From: Craterostigma plantagineum
Taxonomy: Eukaryota; Streptophyta; Magnoliopsida; Lamiales; Linderniaceae
DNA: 64,000 bases
Assembly: GCA_027422505.1 (NCBI GenBank)
Contig: JAPQWV010000495.1
Span: 366,501 to 430,500 of the forward strand
Direction of reading: 5' to 3'
The notes beneath the pieces are model-generated. The model searched no databases and had not been told where the DNA came from. It saw nothing but the letters and a program-made list of their open reading frames with translations. A program made the translations under genes and the position numbers. Each line of letters begins with the position of its first letter. Position 1 is the first letter of the stretch. Below are positions 20,501 through 30,793 of the stretch, in pieces.

Positions 20501-22120
20501 GGTAACAGATGGGTCTACAGGCTTAAATACGACTCTAATGGCAAGGTTGAGAAGTGTAAAGCCCGCCTAGTAGCTAAGGGATTCAACCAAAAGGAGGGTG
20601 TGGACTATATAGATACTTTCGCGCCCGTTGCAAAACCCAACACCATCAAAATCATCCTTTCATTAGCAGCCAAACTGAGATGGGAACTAGTTCAACTCGA
20701 TGTCAACAACGCATTCTTAAATGGGGAATTGAAAGAAGAAGTATATATGGAACTTCCTCAAGGATTTTATGGTGAGCACAGAAAACCTACAGAAGGGAAA
20801 ATTGTATGCAAGTTGCAGAAATCTATATATGGGCTCAAACAATCTTCTCGGCAATGGAATCAGAGGTTCACGGAGGCTGTAAAAATGTTTGGCTTTACAC
20901 AAACTGAGTCAGACCACACCTTATTTTTGAAGGGACAGGGGCAGAGCATGGTGGTTCTACTAGTTTATGTGGACGACATTATTCTTGCCGGAGCTTCCGC
21001 AGAAGAAATCAGCCGAACTAAAGAATTTCTGCAGTCCCAATTCAGGATAAAGGACTTGGGCGAATTGAAGTACTTCCTAGGCGTTGAAGTCGCTAGGAAC
21101 AAGAATGGAGTTTACTTGTCACAGAGACAATACACTCTGCAGATTCTTGAAGAAACTGGTTACTTAAATTCAAAACCCCTCAACACGCCTATGAGCCCGA
21201 ATGATAAACTGGCAGAGGGTGATGGTGAAGAACTGCAGAACCCCTTCCAATATAGGAGACTTGTTGGTAAACTTCTTTACTTGACTTTAACAAGACCTGA
21301 CATCTCTTTCACGGTGCACAGGCTTAGTCAATTCCTTAGAGCTCCCAGAACTGCCCATCTTGCAGCAGCACACCACCTGTTAAGATACTTGAAGGGTTCA
21401 CCGGGACAAGGCTTATTCTTTGCAGCTGAAGATAACTTAGACATCAAAGCTTTCTCTGATGCGGATTGGGCATCATGCAAGGATACACGAAGATCTGTCA
21501 CCGGTTTCTGTACCTTCTTGGGCAGCTCCTTGATAACTTGGAAGGCCAAAAAGCAAACAACAGTGGCTAGATCTTCCACAGAATCAGAGTACCGAGCTCT
21601 TGGATCAGTCGTATCTGAGATACTGTGGATAAGGTGCTTACTCTCTGAGTTACACATAAGCCTTCCGCACAAACCTGTCATATATTGTGACAACTTGTCA
21701 GCCCTAAACTTGGCTTCAAATCCTAAGTTTCACGAGCGAACTAAGCACATAGAGATCGATTGCCACTTTATCCGGCATCATGTGCTCAATGGACACATTA
21801 AACTCCTACCAGTGAAATCAGAATTTCAGCTTGCAGACCTTCTAACAAAACCCCTTACTGCTCCAGTCTTGCACAGACTTTTGGTCAAGATGTCTGTAAG
21901 AAACCTATACCATCCATCTTGCGGGGGCGTATTGAAAGAAGATCTTGCTCACGATGAAGAATTCAGTGATGAACATCACAGCAGAGAGGATGTTAATATT
22001 GGTTCATGTTCTATTGAATGTTCTATTGATGAGCCGAAGTTACAAGTGAAGAAGAAAGCGTCAGTCACTTATAAAGACGCATTACTCAATCAGCCCAACC
22101 ATTTAAAGCTCGCTAGTTAA
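17531..22120 (+). CDS. Copia gag-pol polyprotein, intact
   Basis: 1529 residues from ATG 17531, no internal stop. Order: gag with the N-terminal L-N-G-D-N-Y-x-x-W motif (about 45-60) and UBN2-like capsid; CCHC knuckle C-V-H-C-G-K-K-G-H at about 280; protease D-S-G-A at about 405; GAG-pre-integrase W-H-A-R-L-G-H-P; integrase with core acidic residues in H-C-D-I-W-G-P, R-T-D-N-A-K-E-F and the E in V-V-E-R-K-H; reverse transcriptase with Q-L-D-V-N-N-A-F-L-N-G and Y-V-D-D at about 1146; RNase H with S-D-A-D-W-A, S-S-T-E-S-E-Y and Y-C-D-N. All enzymatic motifs look intact, so the element may be autonomous. The frame passes through the purine tract and ends 191 nt inside the 3' LTR, giving a charged tail of about 63 LTR-encoded residues. 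An Ale/Retrofit-type lineage is a guess. Confidence 0.93.
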   Translation: MSTEVPQPPPQVNNVPLQQNNLSLGNDPYALSSNDNSGQLLVHESLNGDNYMTWSRAMMIALTGRNKEGFVNGELVAPPATDADKLSSWKRNNNIVISWILNAVSKDISASILYSSSAREVWIDLHERFGQSNKPRIFQLKKDLINLAQGSSSISAYFTKLKTLWDELASYRPPCQCSCGGINGIKTFLDEEYVLTFLMGLNDSYSQMRGQILLMDPIPSINKVFSLVVQEEKQRAIAPGYARTTDDQTTNMAMMAAKNDQDPTKRGFYNAKKEPARPVCVHCGKKGHTIDTCYQLHGYPPGFKQNPRYKNAKVNQVMTDNASRGPQQGYQMNQFSHQTKTSSVCRGDGLVQLQVTPFQLQSLRTLINQTGPSSDSPETAQQVEKGSGMVLSFSLPKLDNQLVWLLDSGATKHVCGNKRLLHDLHDIVESTVILPDNTTINVKQAGTFSLNQFITLRNVLYVPQFQFNLISVSSLVRDINCRFIFQANEFIIQDPSYQVIGKGREVDGLYMIHADNRLELLTDNSALVNKITAAPWHARLGHPSDKALDLLKHRLKDVNKSHDTFCKICPVSKQRRNSFPNENKIACSNFDLIHCDIWGPFHVPSHLQHQYFLTIVDDHSRFTWLFMIKHKSEVHSILNYFLNLTEVQFGCKVKVVRTDNAKEFNLVNLFRNRGIIHHLSCVQTPQQNSVVERKHQHLLNVARSLYFQSNIPIEYWSECVLTAAYLINRTPSVNLGGKSPYDLMYRKDADYGCLRVFGCLCFCSTLAAGRKKFDPRSRECVFIGYPTGVKGYKVLDLNTREVFISRDVWFKEDVFPFKEHLPYAGEDPFSSLVLPRPYLGEAVPDMAENSQNDAQDQPQPTIPDHISENLAAETSDPQDTSGGNPPQADSEHHTRSRRESRKPAYLQDYYCNGFKQRQNLYPISRMLSYKRFSKDYLGFINSMSVGIEPRSYAQAAQIDEWQRAMKEELRALEENNTWSLVTLPEGKTAIGNRWVYRLKYDSNGKVEKCKARLVAKGFNQKEGVDYIDTFAPVAKPNTIKIILSLAAKLRWELVQLDVNNAFLNGELKEEVYMELPQGFYGEHRKPTEGKIVCKLQKSIYGLKQSSRQWNQRFTEAVKMFGFTQTESDHTLFLKGQGQSMVVLLVYVDDIILAGASAEEISRTKEFLQSQFRIKDLGELKYFLGVEVARNKNGVYLSQRQYTLQILEETGYLNSKPLNTPMSPNDKLAEGDGEELQNPFQYRRLVGKLLYLTLTRPDISFTVHRLSQFLRAPRTAHLAAAHHLLRYLKGSPGQGLFFAAEDNLDIKAFSDADWASCKDTRRSVTGFCTFLGSSLITWKAKKQTTVARSSTESEYRALGSVVSEILWIRCLLSELHISLPHKPVIYCDNLSALNLASNPKFHERTKHIEIDCHFIRHHVLNGHIKLLPVKSEFQLADLLTKPLTAPVLHRLLVKMSVRNLYHPSCGGVLKEDLAHDEEFSDEHHSREDVNIGSCSIECSIDEPKLQVKKKASVTYKDALLNQPNHLKLAS

Positions 22121-22389
22121 AACGGTTATGAGGGGCATTTTCGTCTTTTGACCTAATTTTCCTTTTGGACTTTAAATCAGTCATCTTCTTCGCGCGAACA
22201 CTTGATTTGGGTGATTCATCTTTCATTGTAATTGAGCTGATAAAATGAGCTATGAAATGCTCTCGCTCTCGTCTTTGTAAAGCTACTCATCAATAAAGGT
22301 CTAGCTGTTCCGTGGATGTAGGATATTTTAGATCCGAACCACGTTAATTTTCGGTGTTATTTTTACAATCAATCGCCACAATCTTGTTA
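21930..22389 (+). repeat. 3' LTR of copia element
   Basis: Begins after the purine-rich gcgggggcg. Its first 191 bases are in frame with, and part of, the polyprotein. Confidence 0.9.
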
Positions 22390-22394
22390 TTGGA
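22390..22394. repeat. Target-site duplication, right (ttgga)
   Basis: Matches 17001-17005. Confidence 0.75.
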
Positions 22395-22979
22395 TGCTAT
22401 TACCAACAATTGAATTGCTTTGCGTTTCATCTTATTGATAATATGTGGTTCATGTTTATTCCAACAACAAATATATTAAGGATAATATTTATTAATAACA
22501 ATAAGATAGATTATTGCGGTGGATATTCCTCTACTTATCAGTGCTGCCACTTATTGAATGAGTGTGACGTGTATGTGCAAGTTAACATATGTAATTCAAT
22601 AATTCTAAGAAAAAAAATACTAACGAAACCAGACGAGAACGTTATCTATTCTATTTTATTAAGGTTCATGCCTTTGTTTAAACTGTCAATTTTGAATTAT
22701 TAAAAATATTAAATATATCGTGAAACCACATTAAAACAATTATTGACCCGCATTTTGATTGACCAAAAAACAGTCGCATGAAAGATAAAACTACAGCAAG
22801 TTGATTTATTTAAAATGAATAATAAACAATAAACTATTGAAAACCACCCACTAATTTCATACATCATCTCACATGATTTGAGTCGTGAGTGTGCTCCCGT
22901 TGCTAGTATATTGGATAGATTTGGGAAGAGATAAGATATTGTATTGAAAGTCATGACAAGTTGTATCGTATCGCTCAAT

Positions 22980-23154
22980 TAATATAATGACTTTAGCCGG
23001 ATTTAACCATTTTCTTCATTTTCCTTGATAATAAATGTAACTTTATTGGGGCCTGAACACTAATTAAAAATATTATCACGACCTGACATGTAATTAACCC
23101 TTAATATAATAACTTTAGCTGGATTTACCCATTTTCCTCATTTTCCTTAATGAT
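22980..23154. repeat. Direct repeat, ~52 bp, offset 122 bp
   Basis: Copies around 22980-23032 and 23102-23154, both with the core GACTTTAGCCGGATTT/AACTTTAGCTGGATTT followed by CCATTTTCYTCATTTTCCTT. About 88 percent identical by eye. Confidence 0.75.
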
Positions 23155-23942
23155 GGTCCTTTATTATTACTATTACGTACGGAAAAGTCACGTCGAGAAA
23201 ATATTTATGCGAATTGATGGCCATTAAATGATAAAATATTTGTCCTTTGCTAAAAATAAAAAACGAATAACAATATTTAACAAAAACACAGACATTATTA
23301 TTAAACTAAACCTCAAAGTATTGTTAGTCCTCTTTAATTGGCTTTCTCATAAGCAATTAATGCTTAAAGTCGTTATATGTAGATATATTCACGTCATTTG
23401 TGTCGTGCATTTTAATCTATCAATTATTGAGTAGGTTTGATTGGGTGAATGTATATTTTCCTATTTCGAAATTGTGCCATCTATTGAGTTTCTGAAAAAT
23501 GTTAAATCGTAGTAGTAGAATTTTCAAGTAAACAAAGAATAAAACAAGAGGAAATAAAATATAGGAACGCGTAATAGAATGGGTCCCGCGTGTCGTAGCA
23601 TCTGAATATCGCGTGAAAATCAGATGGGCACAAAATCGGGTCGCCGAGTTTCCCGAAACCCATAAGTTCCTGATTTTAACTTTGTTACACCAATATTAAA
23701 TTTTAATTATTTCATAAGTACGTTTTTCTATTGCTGGAAATTATAAGATATTGTTGTCGATATAATTATATAATATACTCAGTCAGATAAAACAATCGGG
23801 ATAAATGGAGACAAAAGAATTTTTTTTCTATACGTTTATAATGGCAAGAAAAAATACATTCTTGTTCCTCTCTATTATTTTTTATTAGAAAATCCTAAGG
23901 GATAAAAAAGAATCTCATCACTCCAACTACTAGCCTAGCAAA

Positions 23943-23947
<5 letters not shown>

Positions 23948-23984
<37 letters not shown>
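23948..23984. repeat. (TC)n microsatellite
   Basis: About 18 units, about 810 bp upstream of the MED26 start. Such runs are common in plant core promoters and leaders. Confidence 0.9.
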
Positions 23985-23990
<6 letters not shown>

Positions 23991-24798
23991 AAGTGGGGCG
24001 CATGGGTAATTTGACAACAAAAATGGTTGAACCTTCCCTGAACCATCTTTTCTTTATGCTTATCACTTAACTGCCCCCCTCTTTCTTCTTTGTTTTCTCA
24101 AATCTTTAATCACACATAATATACACACGCACGCACCAAAACCAATGTGTTGAGATTGTCTTTCTTCTTCTAGATCAAACCTCCGTTCTTGACTATTGAT
24201 GTATTCTTCTCTAAATTTCAGTCAATTTGTTGCATAAACCGCCTTTACCTTACTTTTGGTTACCGTCCTTTTCAGATTGTTTCCTTTTCCTCTGCTCTGT
24301 GTTTTTAATCAAAGACTTAGTTGCTGAAATAAGCTATAGCTCAGCTGGGATTGCTGATTCTCTTTTCCAGCCCTCTTCAAGAGGAGTGTTCTTCTCCTGC
24401 TTCTTCTTCAACTAGCTTTTACGTCAATTTCTACGGAATCCTTTGTTTTTTCTGTAATCTCTTTAATATATTAATAAAGAAATCCTGTAAAAGAAGAGCC
24501 CAGTTCTGTTTAAAACCTGTTCTTATCCATCCCTCGATTGGTATCGTCATCAACACACATCATCATTATCTCTTCCCTGTTAGCCCATCAATTTTGTTTA
24601 GTCGGATATTACGGGAAAAAAAAGGAGTTTCTGTTGAACCAAAAAAAAAAAAAAAAGAGTTGATTATTTTTAGGTACAATCGAGATCAGATTTTTGATAA
24701 TAAATCAGAGCTTCGATCTTTGGTGATCCGGTTTTGTATTAGACTTCCATCTAATTAAAGACCTCTTTTTTTTTTTTCATTGAGCCTTGTTTCCCACC

Positions 24799-26948
24799 AT
24801 GGCCATTCCACCGTCGAGTTTTGACAAATGGAGGGACTATTTCAGGAGCATAAACACAGACATATTCAACATCATTGAGCATGCAATCATGGTTGCTGCA
24901 AAGGATTACCCTTACGATTTCAAGCTGAAAAGGGACAGAATAACCGAGGTTTTGTTTGCTTGCAAAATGACCAAGTGCGTTGGTTGTGACAATATTGAAT
25001 TAGCTGTTCCAAATCGAGACGATGACGATGACGATGACGATGATGATTCTGATTTGAAAAGGATGAATGATGAGTTTAACAAGAGTGGTTATGGTGTTGG
25101 TGGGAGTAAAGACACAAAAGAGAGTAAGGTTAGCGATGGCATCAATAAACCCAGTAGTGGTGGTGATGCCGATGATGATGATGATGATGTTGATCGTCAA
25201 GAGCTGCCTCAGATGGTTGAGAACCATCTTATTGTGTGCAGTTATGGAGATGCTGAAGCTTTGACTGATGAGATCGAGGAAGAATCCCAGTTATTTGATG
25301 AGGTTTTGAGGATCAAAGGGATCATTGATAAAAGAGCAGAAGTGGTAAACTCATCTTTCTTTCTTTCTTGGTTGTGTTCTTAGAATTATACGGTTCATTT
25401 AGTCTGGATGTTGGCTTGTCTATTACAATCTTTTATACTGTTCATAGATCAATGCTGCTAATGATTTCTCTTTGATTTGTGCAGTCTAGTGAAGTGCTGC
25501 TTCATTCTCTCAGAAGGCTTCAGCATATTCATTTATCTGTGGAGACTCTCAGGGTTCGAATTCTGACCTTTCATCAGTGTGATTCCTCAAACATTCTTTC
25601 TCGTAACAGTCTCATTTGTATTCTTCAGGCCACAAAGATTGGAAAATCCGTCCGTGCTTTGAGGAAGCACAGGTCAAAAGATATCCAGAATCTATCTAAA
25701 ACATTAATCGAGTATGGATTTTCATCTCAATAAGTCTATATTTCATGTAGTAACTTGAGTCTGCAGTGATGCATATATTCATCAATTGCAGGGCTTGGAT
25801 GGTCAAGGTTGATGACTGGGTTAGAACCACGTCAGCCATTGCAGGTTAGTTTTTTCTTATTACGACAATCCCGAATAATGGAATCTTAATTCGTCGCTGA
25901 TTAATTTTAGAACCATTTTTTAACGTGCAGAAGCAGAATCTAGGTCAGTGCAGAAAACACCAGTCGGTGAAGAAGAGGAAGCAGGATTGCCTTCACCACC
26001 ACTCGATGAAGCAGCTTTTTTTGCTACACCTAATTCAATGGAGCTTTCACAGGTGTGCACTGACTGTACTATCTTTTTCCTTGAAAATAACGACGAGTTC
26101 TTTTTATTGTTACTGTAAACTGACGTTTAATCTGCCAACTCTGTGGGGATTCGTGGAGTTCTTTGACGGGGTGGATGATGATCTGAGTGAGTAAAAACAC
26201 TCATGCTTTGCTTCTATTCTTGTTTTCTCTCGCGGCCTCTTTGTCTCTCTGGTTTCCTTGTGCTCGAATTTCCCAGTAAAGAGCGAAGCGTTGTTTTTCA
26301 GATTTTCAAAATTGTGGGGAATTCGAAGAACGCGGCACAAAGCCGGTTCAACAGAAACCAATCGAGACAAGAACTGAGCCAAAGAGAAATCAAGAAAAGA
26401 AGCAAACTCCTATTTCTAAACCAGACAACATTCGACAACAGCCTCCCAGTGGGGGCGAATCGAGCTTGAGGACGCAATACCCTGCTTTGAAACCTAAGAA
26501 CGACGATGACATTAACGTTGTACGAAAAACCATGCCTCCTCATAGAGAGGTGAGTAGGAGTAATTTGTCTTGTCATCACAAATAAGAAAATCTTTGATGT
26601 TCATATCTATCTATCTATCTATCTCACTGTTCTTTATACCATAGCAGAGGTTGAAAGACAGCAACGAGGAGGCTTCGGTACGGAACAAACTAGAGGTTTC
26701 CAAGAGGAAGCTTTACGAGCGATATCAAGAAGCAGAAAGAGGTTGGTTGGTTAGTTATTCTTTCAGCTCCAATTTTTAACTGAACTAAACCTCGGAAGAC
26801 AAGTTCATTACATTATTATATTCTTTGTACAGCCAAGAAGCAGAGAACGGTTCAAGTTGTTGAGTTGCGCGATCTTCCCAAGCAATGTCAAAGGAACCAA
26901 CACGCCAAGCCCGTTGTCGGTAGGCTTCGTGCAAATGGACGCCGTTAG
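24799..26948 (+). CDS. MED26: Mediator subunit 26 (plant MED26)
   Basis: Nuclear transcription co-activator. Its TFIIS N-terminal (LW) domain links Mediator to elongation factors. Exons: 24799-25344, 25485-25553, 25629-25711, 25792-25844, 25931-26052, 26159-26186, 26302-26549, 26645-26741, 26833-26948. The sum is 1362 nt, 453 residues, phases consistent. The N-terminus begins MAIPPSSFDKWRDYFRSINT, then come two acidic Asp runs. The LW domain, I-G-K-S-V-R-A-L-R-K-H to W-V-R-T-T, is at about residues 206-250. The plant MED26 signature F-F-D-G-V-D-D-D is encoded by the 28-nt sixth exon. The C-terminus is basic and coiled-coil-like (K-L-Y-E-R-Y-Q-E-A-E). The start is in the good context ACCATGG. 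Exon 8 has a NAGNAG acceptor (tag/cag), so one Gln may be optional. Confidence 0.9.
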
Positions 26949-28824
26949 AATAATAGTAATTGGCTCTCATATAGGTTTTTTTTATGTAATATATGTACTA
27001 CATACACTCCAAGACGATAAATACTTCAAAAGCGAAGTAATCGCCAGATTGGAGAGAGAGGCTTTTACGCTTGCCTTCTTATTACAGCAAACAACATGTA
27101 TTCAAGCTCGACCATTGACCGGCGTTTCATTCAACACAAAATTCTTGGTAGTCCATGAATCCTAAGGTTAGATCAAATGAATTAGGTATCGGATGATATG
27201 GTAAAGAAAAATAATAATGGAAAATAAAAACGAATGAAAAAGGAGTATTTCCATGGAAATATTATCATCATCGTTATCAGATTTAAGTAATGGTGGGATG
27301 CATAGTATCTCCATCGAAAGAAAAAAGTTGGCTATAAACCGTTCGTTCTGATAGATAGATCGTGCTGTATCATACCATTTAAAAGTTAAAATAATATTTA
27401 TTGCCTTCCCTTGACTCGATTTTTTAAGGCATTAATGAAGTTTGAATATTTCCAAGAGAATGGTGTATAATAAATGAAAACCATAGCCCATAGAATATCA
27501 GCCGTCGGTCAATGACGACTTTTCAAACTTGCCATTTAAGTCAGAGCCATGCAAATGCACAAGTAAAGTGTCGAAATTTCTGCATTATATCTTTCTCCCA
27601 GCAAAAGTAATCGATGATGATAATAAGCTGTCAACCAACGATGATAATTCTGAAACACACGGAGTATATAGAAGCTGGTAGAAGGGTCGACAGATAGTAA
27701 GCTGTCAACGATGATAATTCTGAGACTGAGTAATCGAAACTTGAAAGGCTGCTTCTTTGTAGAAGGGAGCCTGCAATGCATTCAAATTCAGTATAACTTA
27801 ATCAGCAAAAGCTTGTTAATTAATTGGTGAGACTTTGATTGTTGGATCACTTTGACCATCACACAATATGAATATACTTGAATAACGACAACATGGAGCA
27901 CATACAATCAATAGGGTGCTTATCTTGTCTGAAAAAACCCACGTCTTAGTTGATCATACGATTGCGAATACATCATGTATTAGATTTAGACATAGTACGG
28001 GCTCCACTCCACCTGTAGTTTAAGGGTGGGACGGAAACCCACTGAACTTATCTTAAGTCAAGCAAGCGCAAGTACATTGGGCTGAGGCCCAGATCCGCAT
28101 ATTGGGCTTTGATTATTTTGTCCAAGTCACAAATATATTACAAGACGTGCATGCGTATTGGCGTTATTTTAAGTATTAAAAATTGATACCCACTAATCTA
28201 TAGTATTAAATGCGATTAACTAACATAAAAACTTCGTAATTGTGAAGAGTCATCAAATAGTAATTTGCATGGAAATAGGAATAAAGCCGGTGAGAAACAA
28301 AATCGAATTATTAACCAAAAACCGTATACAATAATCAATCAATTCCTCATATCGCATCCCACTAACTTCCAGGATTGAGTGACTAATCAAGGTTGTTATA
28401 TTCTTTATCTAAAGACTAACTAGCCTTTTTTTAAAAAAATGTATACATACATACACACGTACGTACCAAATATAGGTCGAAGATGAGAGTGCATGCACAT
28501 AGACACGAGACATTTTTTTGTCAAAACGAGTTATCTTTAAACATCTTGTAAAAACAATCATCTTAGGACCCTTTATGACACTTAGCTACAAGCTCTAAAT
28601 AAAATTTGGATTGTATATCAAATTGACTTGGTGCAACGTGTCACTAACATTCCCCGTTGATCGGACAGGCAATTTGATCGTAAAATACCCAACATGCCCT
28701 CCCACAGGACAAGTAGAAGAGTAGCTTATAAAAACTAGTCTCTCAACATAAACAAGTGTCATCACTCGGATTCAGAACATGAACCTCTCCTCTGTTTGAA
28801 TCCCATAATAACAGTAACTATAAA
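26949..28824. other. Intergenic region between MED26 and the WAT1 gene
   Basis: The 3' UTR of MED26, then AT-rich sequence. A ~30-bp direct repeat (taagctgtcaac...gatgataattctga) occurs at about 27624 and 27698. No gene recognised. Confidence 0.55.
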
Positions 28825-30552
28825 ATGGAAGGAAAGGGATCATCATCATCATCATCATCTCCTAGGTCGTCGTCATGCCTGGGAAGTTGCTTGGAGGAAT
28901 CAAAAGCTTACGTAGCGATGATATGCCTGCAATTTGGGTATGCTGGGATGAATATAACGAGTAAAGCGTCACTCAACAGAGGATTCAGCCACCATGTTCT
29001 CATCGTTTACAGACACGCTTTTGCCTCTGCAGTGATAGCGCCATTAGCACTCCTACTTGAAAGGTGTGATTGCTTGCATATGCTTCTTTTTAATTTGTTC
29101 CTACGCATGACTGTTTTCCTAATATCTTTTGCTGCTCTGCTACAGAAGAAACAGGCCAAGGATCACATTTCGAATCTTCATGCAGATGTTTGTATTGGGA
29201 CTTGTTGGGTGAGTGAGACTACTAATATTCATACAAGATAAACTCACTATATATCACATGTCTTATTGGTACGTCAGGCCCGTGATTGATCAGAACTTTT
29301 ACTATGCTGGACTTAAATATACATCACCATCATTCTCATGTGCCATTAGCAACATTCTCCCTGCAATGACATTTGTCCTGGCGGTCTTATGCAGGTATTC
29401 AAAAATGAATACACATATAATGATAAAATTACATAGAAGATCGTGATTTGACAGGATGGAGAAATTTAACATAAAGAAGATAAGATGCCAAGCAAAGGTG
29501 GCGGGAACTATAGTAGCAGTAGGTGGTGCGACGCTCATGGCGCTATACAAAGGACAAGTGATCGAAATGCAACTATGGTCTCATCCTAATACTAATAAAA
29601 CCTACTATGATAATAATGTTCCTTCAACAGCGAACGCTTACAAAGATTGGTTAAAGGGCTCTCTTTTCCTCCTCGTTGCTACCTTTGCTTGGGCTTCTTT
29701 CTTAATCATTCAGGTGGTTTATACATAAAACATAATCTGTATTATGTATGTGCATACGTATACAATGCACATGTATGTCTCTTTAAATTAACAGTTCTTT
29801 CTTTCTTTCTGTATTGAAGGCTATTACGTTGAGGAACTACAGAGCACAACTTTCACTGACATCGATGGTGTGTTTCTTGGGAACGCTACAATCCACTGCT
29901 GTGACTTTGGTGTTGGAGCGTAGTAAGCCGAGTGCTTGGAAAATTGGGCTGGACATTAATCTCTTAGCCGCTGCCTATGCTGTTAAGATGATCCGCTGCT
30001 ATATCAATTCATTCCTTTTCCTTTTTTATTTATCTAAAAAAAAAAAAAGTAAAACGAATTGCAGGGTATTATTACATCAAGTATGGCATACTATGTTCAA
30101 GGTCTCGTGATGCAGCAAAGAGGACCAGTGTTTGTGACTGCCTTCAGTCCACTGACGATGATCATAGTAGCAATCTTGGGATCGTTTATCTTGGCAGAGA
30201 AAATATATCTTGGAGGGTATTGTAATAATATAGACAGTCTAATATTTATTGGACACTAACAAGTGAGATTTATTCTTCTCTTGACTGACTGATGATTATT
30301 CTCAGGGTTGTCGGAGCTGTGCTAGTTTGTGCTGGATTATACGCAGTCTTATGGGGAAAACTCAAAGATTCTCAAGAGAAGGTTGTTGAAGAGCAGTCAG
30401 AAAGGGATAATCAGTTTGTGATCATGAACATCATAAATAACGATAAAGGCATTGAAGTCGATGTACTTAACGTAAGTGAAACAAAGAACAAGTATTATTA
30501 TGTCCCACCTATGGTTATTAGTGCTTCTTCAAAACCAGGAATACCCAGGTAG
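28825..30552 (+). CDS. WAT1-related (nodulin MtN21/EamA) transporter
   Basis: Multi-pass membrane protein of the plant drug/metabolite family. Characterised members move auxin or amino acids, but the substrate here is unknown. Exons: 28825-29063, 29146-29208, 29278-29394, 29455-29713, 29820-29981, 30065-30216, 30306-30552. The total is 1239 nt, 412 residues. After a Ser-rich N-tail, the first helix carries Y-V-A-M-I-C-L-Q-F-G-Y-A-G-M-N. Family landmarks: R-H-A-F-A-S, the segment D-Q-N-F-Y-Y-A-G-L-K-Y-T-S, A-I-S-N-I-L-P-A-M-T-F, the second EamA repeat Y-Y-V-Q-G-L-V, and G-A-V-L-V-C-A-G-L-Y-A-V-L-W-G-K. The usual seven-exon structure and length are preserved. It is followed at once by an (AGAT)n run. 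Confidence 0.92.
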
Positions 30553-30793
30553 ATAGATAGATAGATAGCTAGTTTGTATTTTTCTTACACAATTATATCA
30601 TGCTCTCCTCCTTCAAATACAATGAAAACAAACTTTTAAGTGGACGGATGCGGAGAATGCTACTTCTTCCAACCTCATTCAATAGATACAATCAACACAG
30701 TTCCTCACCAAACCTCAAAAGCCAAAAAGATCAAACCTTTTACATGATGATCTCGTCGAAGAAAAACAGAGAAGCAGTCGATGATAAGAGGCC

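Larger units (their letters stand above)
17006..22389 (+). mobile_element. Complete Ty1-copia retrotransposon, very young
   Basis: 5384-bp element with two 460-bp LTRs, a primer site, a single long polyprotein frame, a purine-rich tract before the 3' LTR and a 5-bp duplication ttgga. The LTRs appear identical base for base, so insertion was recent. The termini are TATTGAAAG...CTTGTTA (TA...TA) rather than TG...CA. Placing the left LTR end at 17465 makes the primer site start immediately after it and gives a 5-bp duplication, so this boundary is preferred over shifts of one or two bases. It lies between the truncated CPN10 and MED26. Confidence 0.9.
22395..24798. other. Intergenic region and MED26 promoter/5' UTR
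   Basis: AT-rich. It holds a ~52-bp direct repeat (22980 and 23102), a (TC)n run at 23948-23984 and pyrimidine-rich sequence typical of a plant 5' leader before MED26. No coding sequence was recognised, and no lost CPN10 exon. Confidence 0.55.

Noticed and set aside
17516..21693. Several minus-strand readings of 90-143 codons inside the copia element
   Set aside because: Antisense shadows of the polyprotein with no family resemblance.
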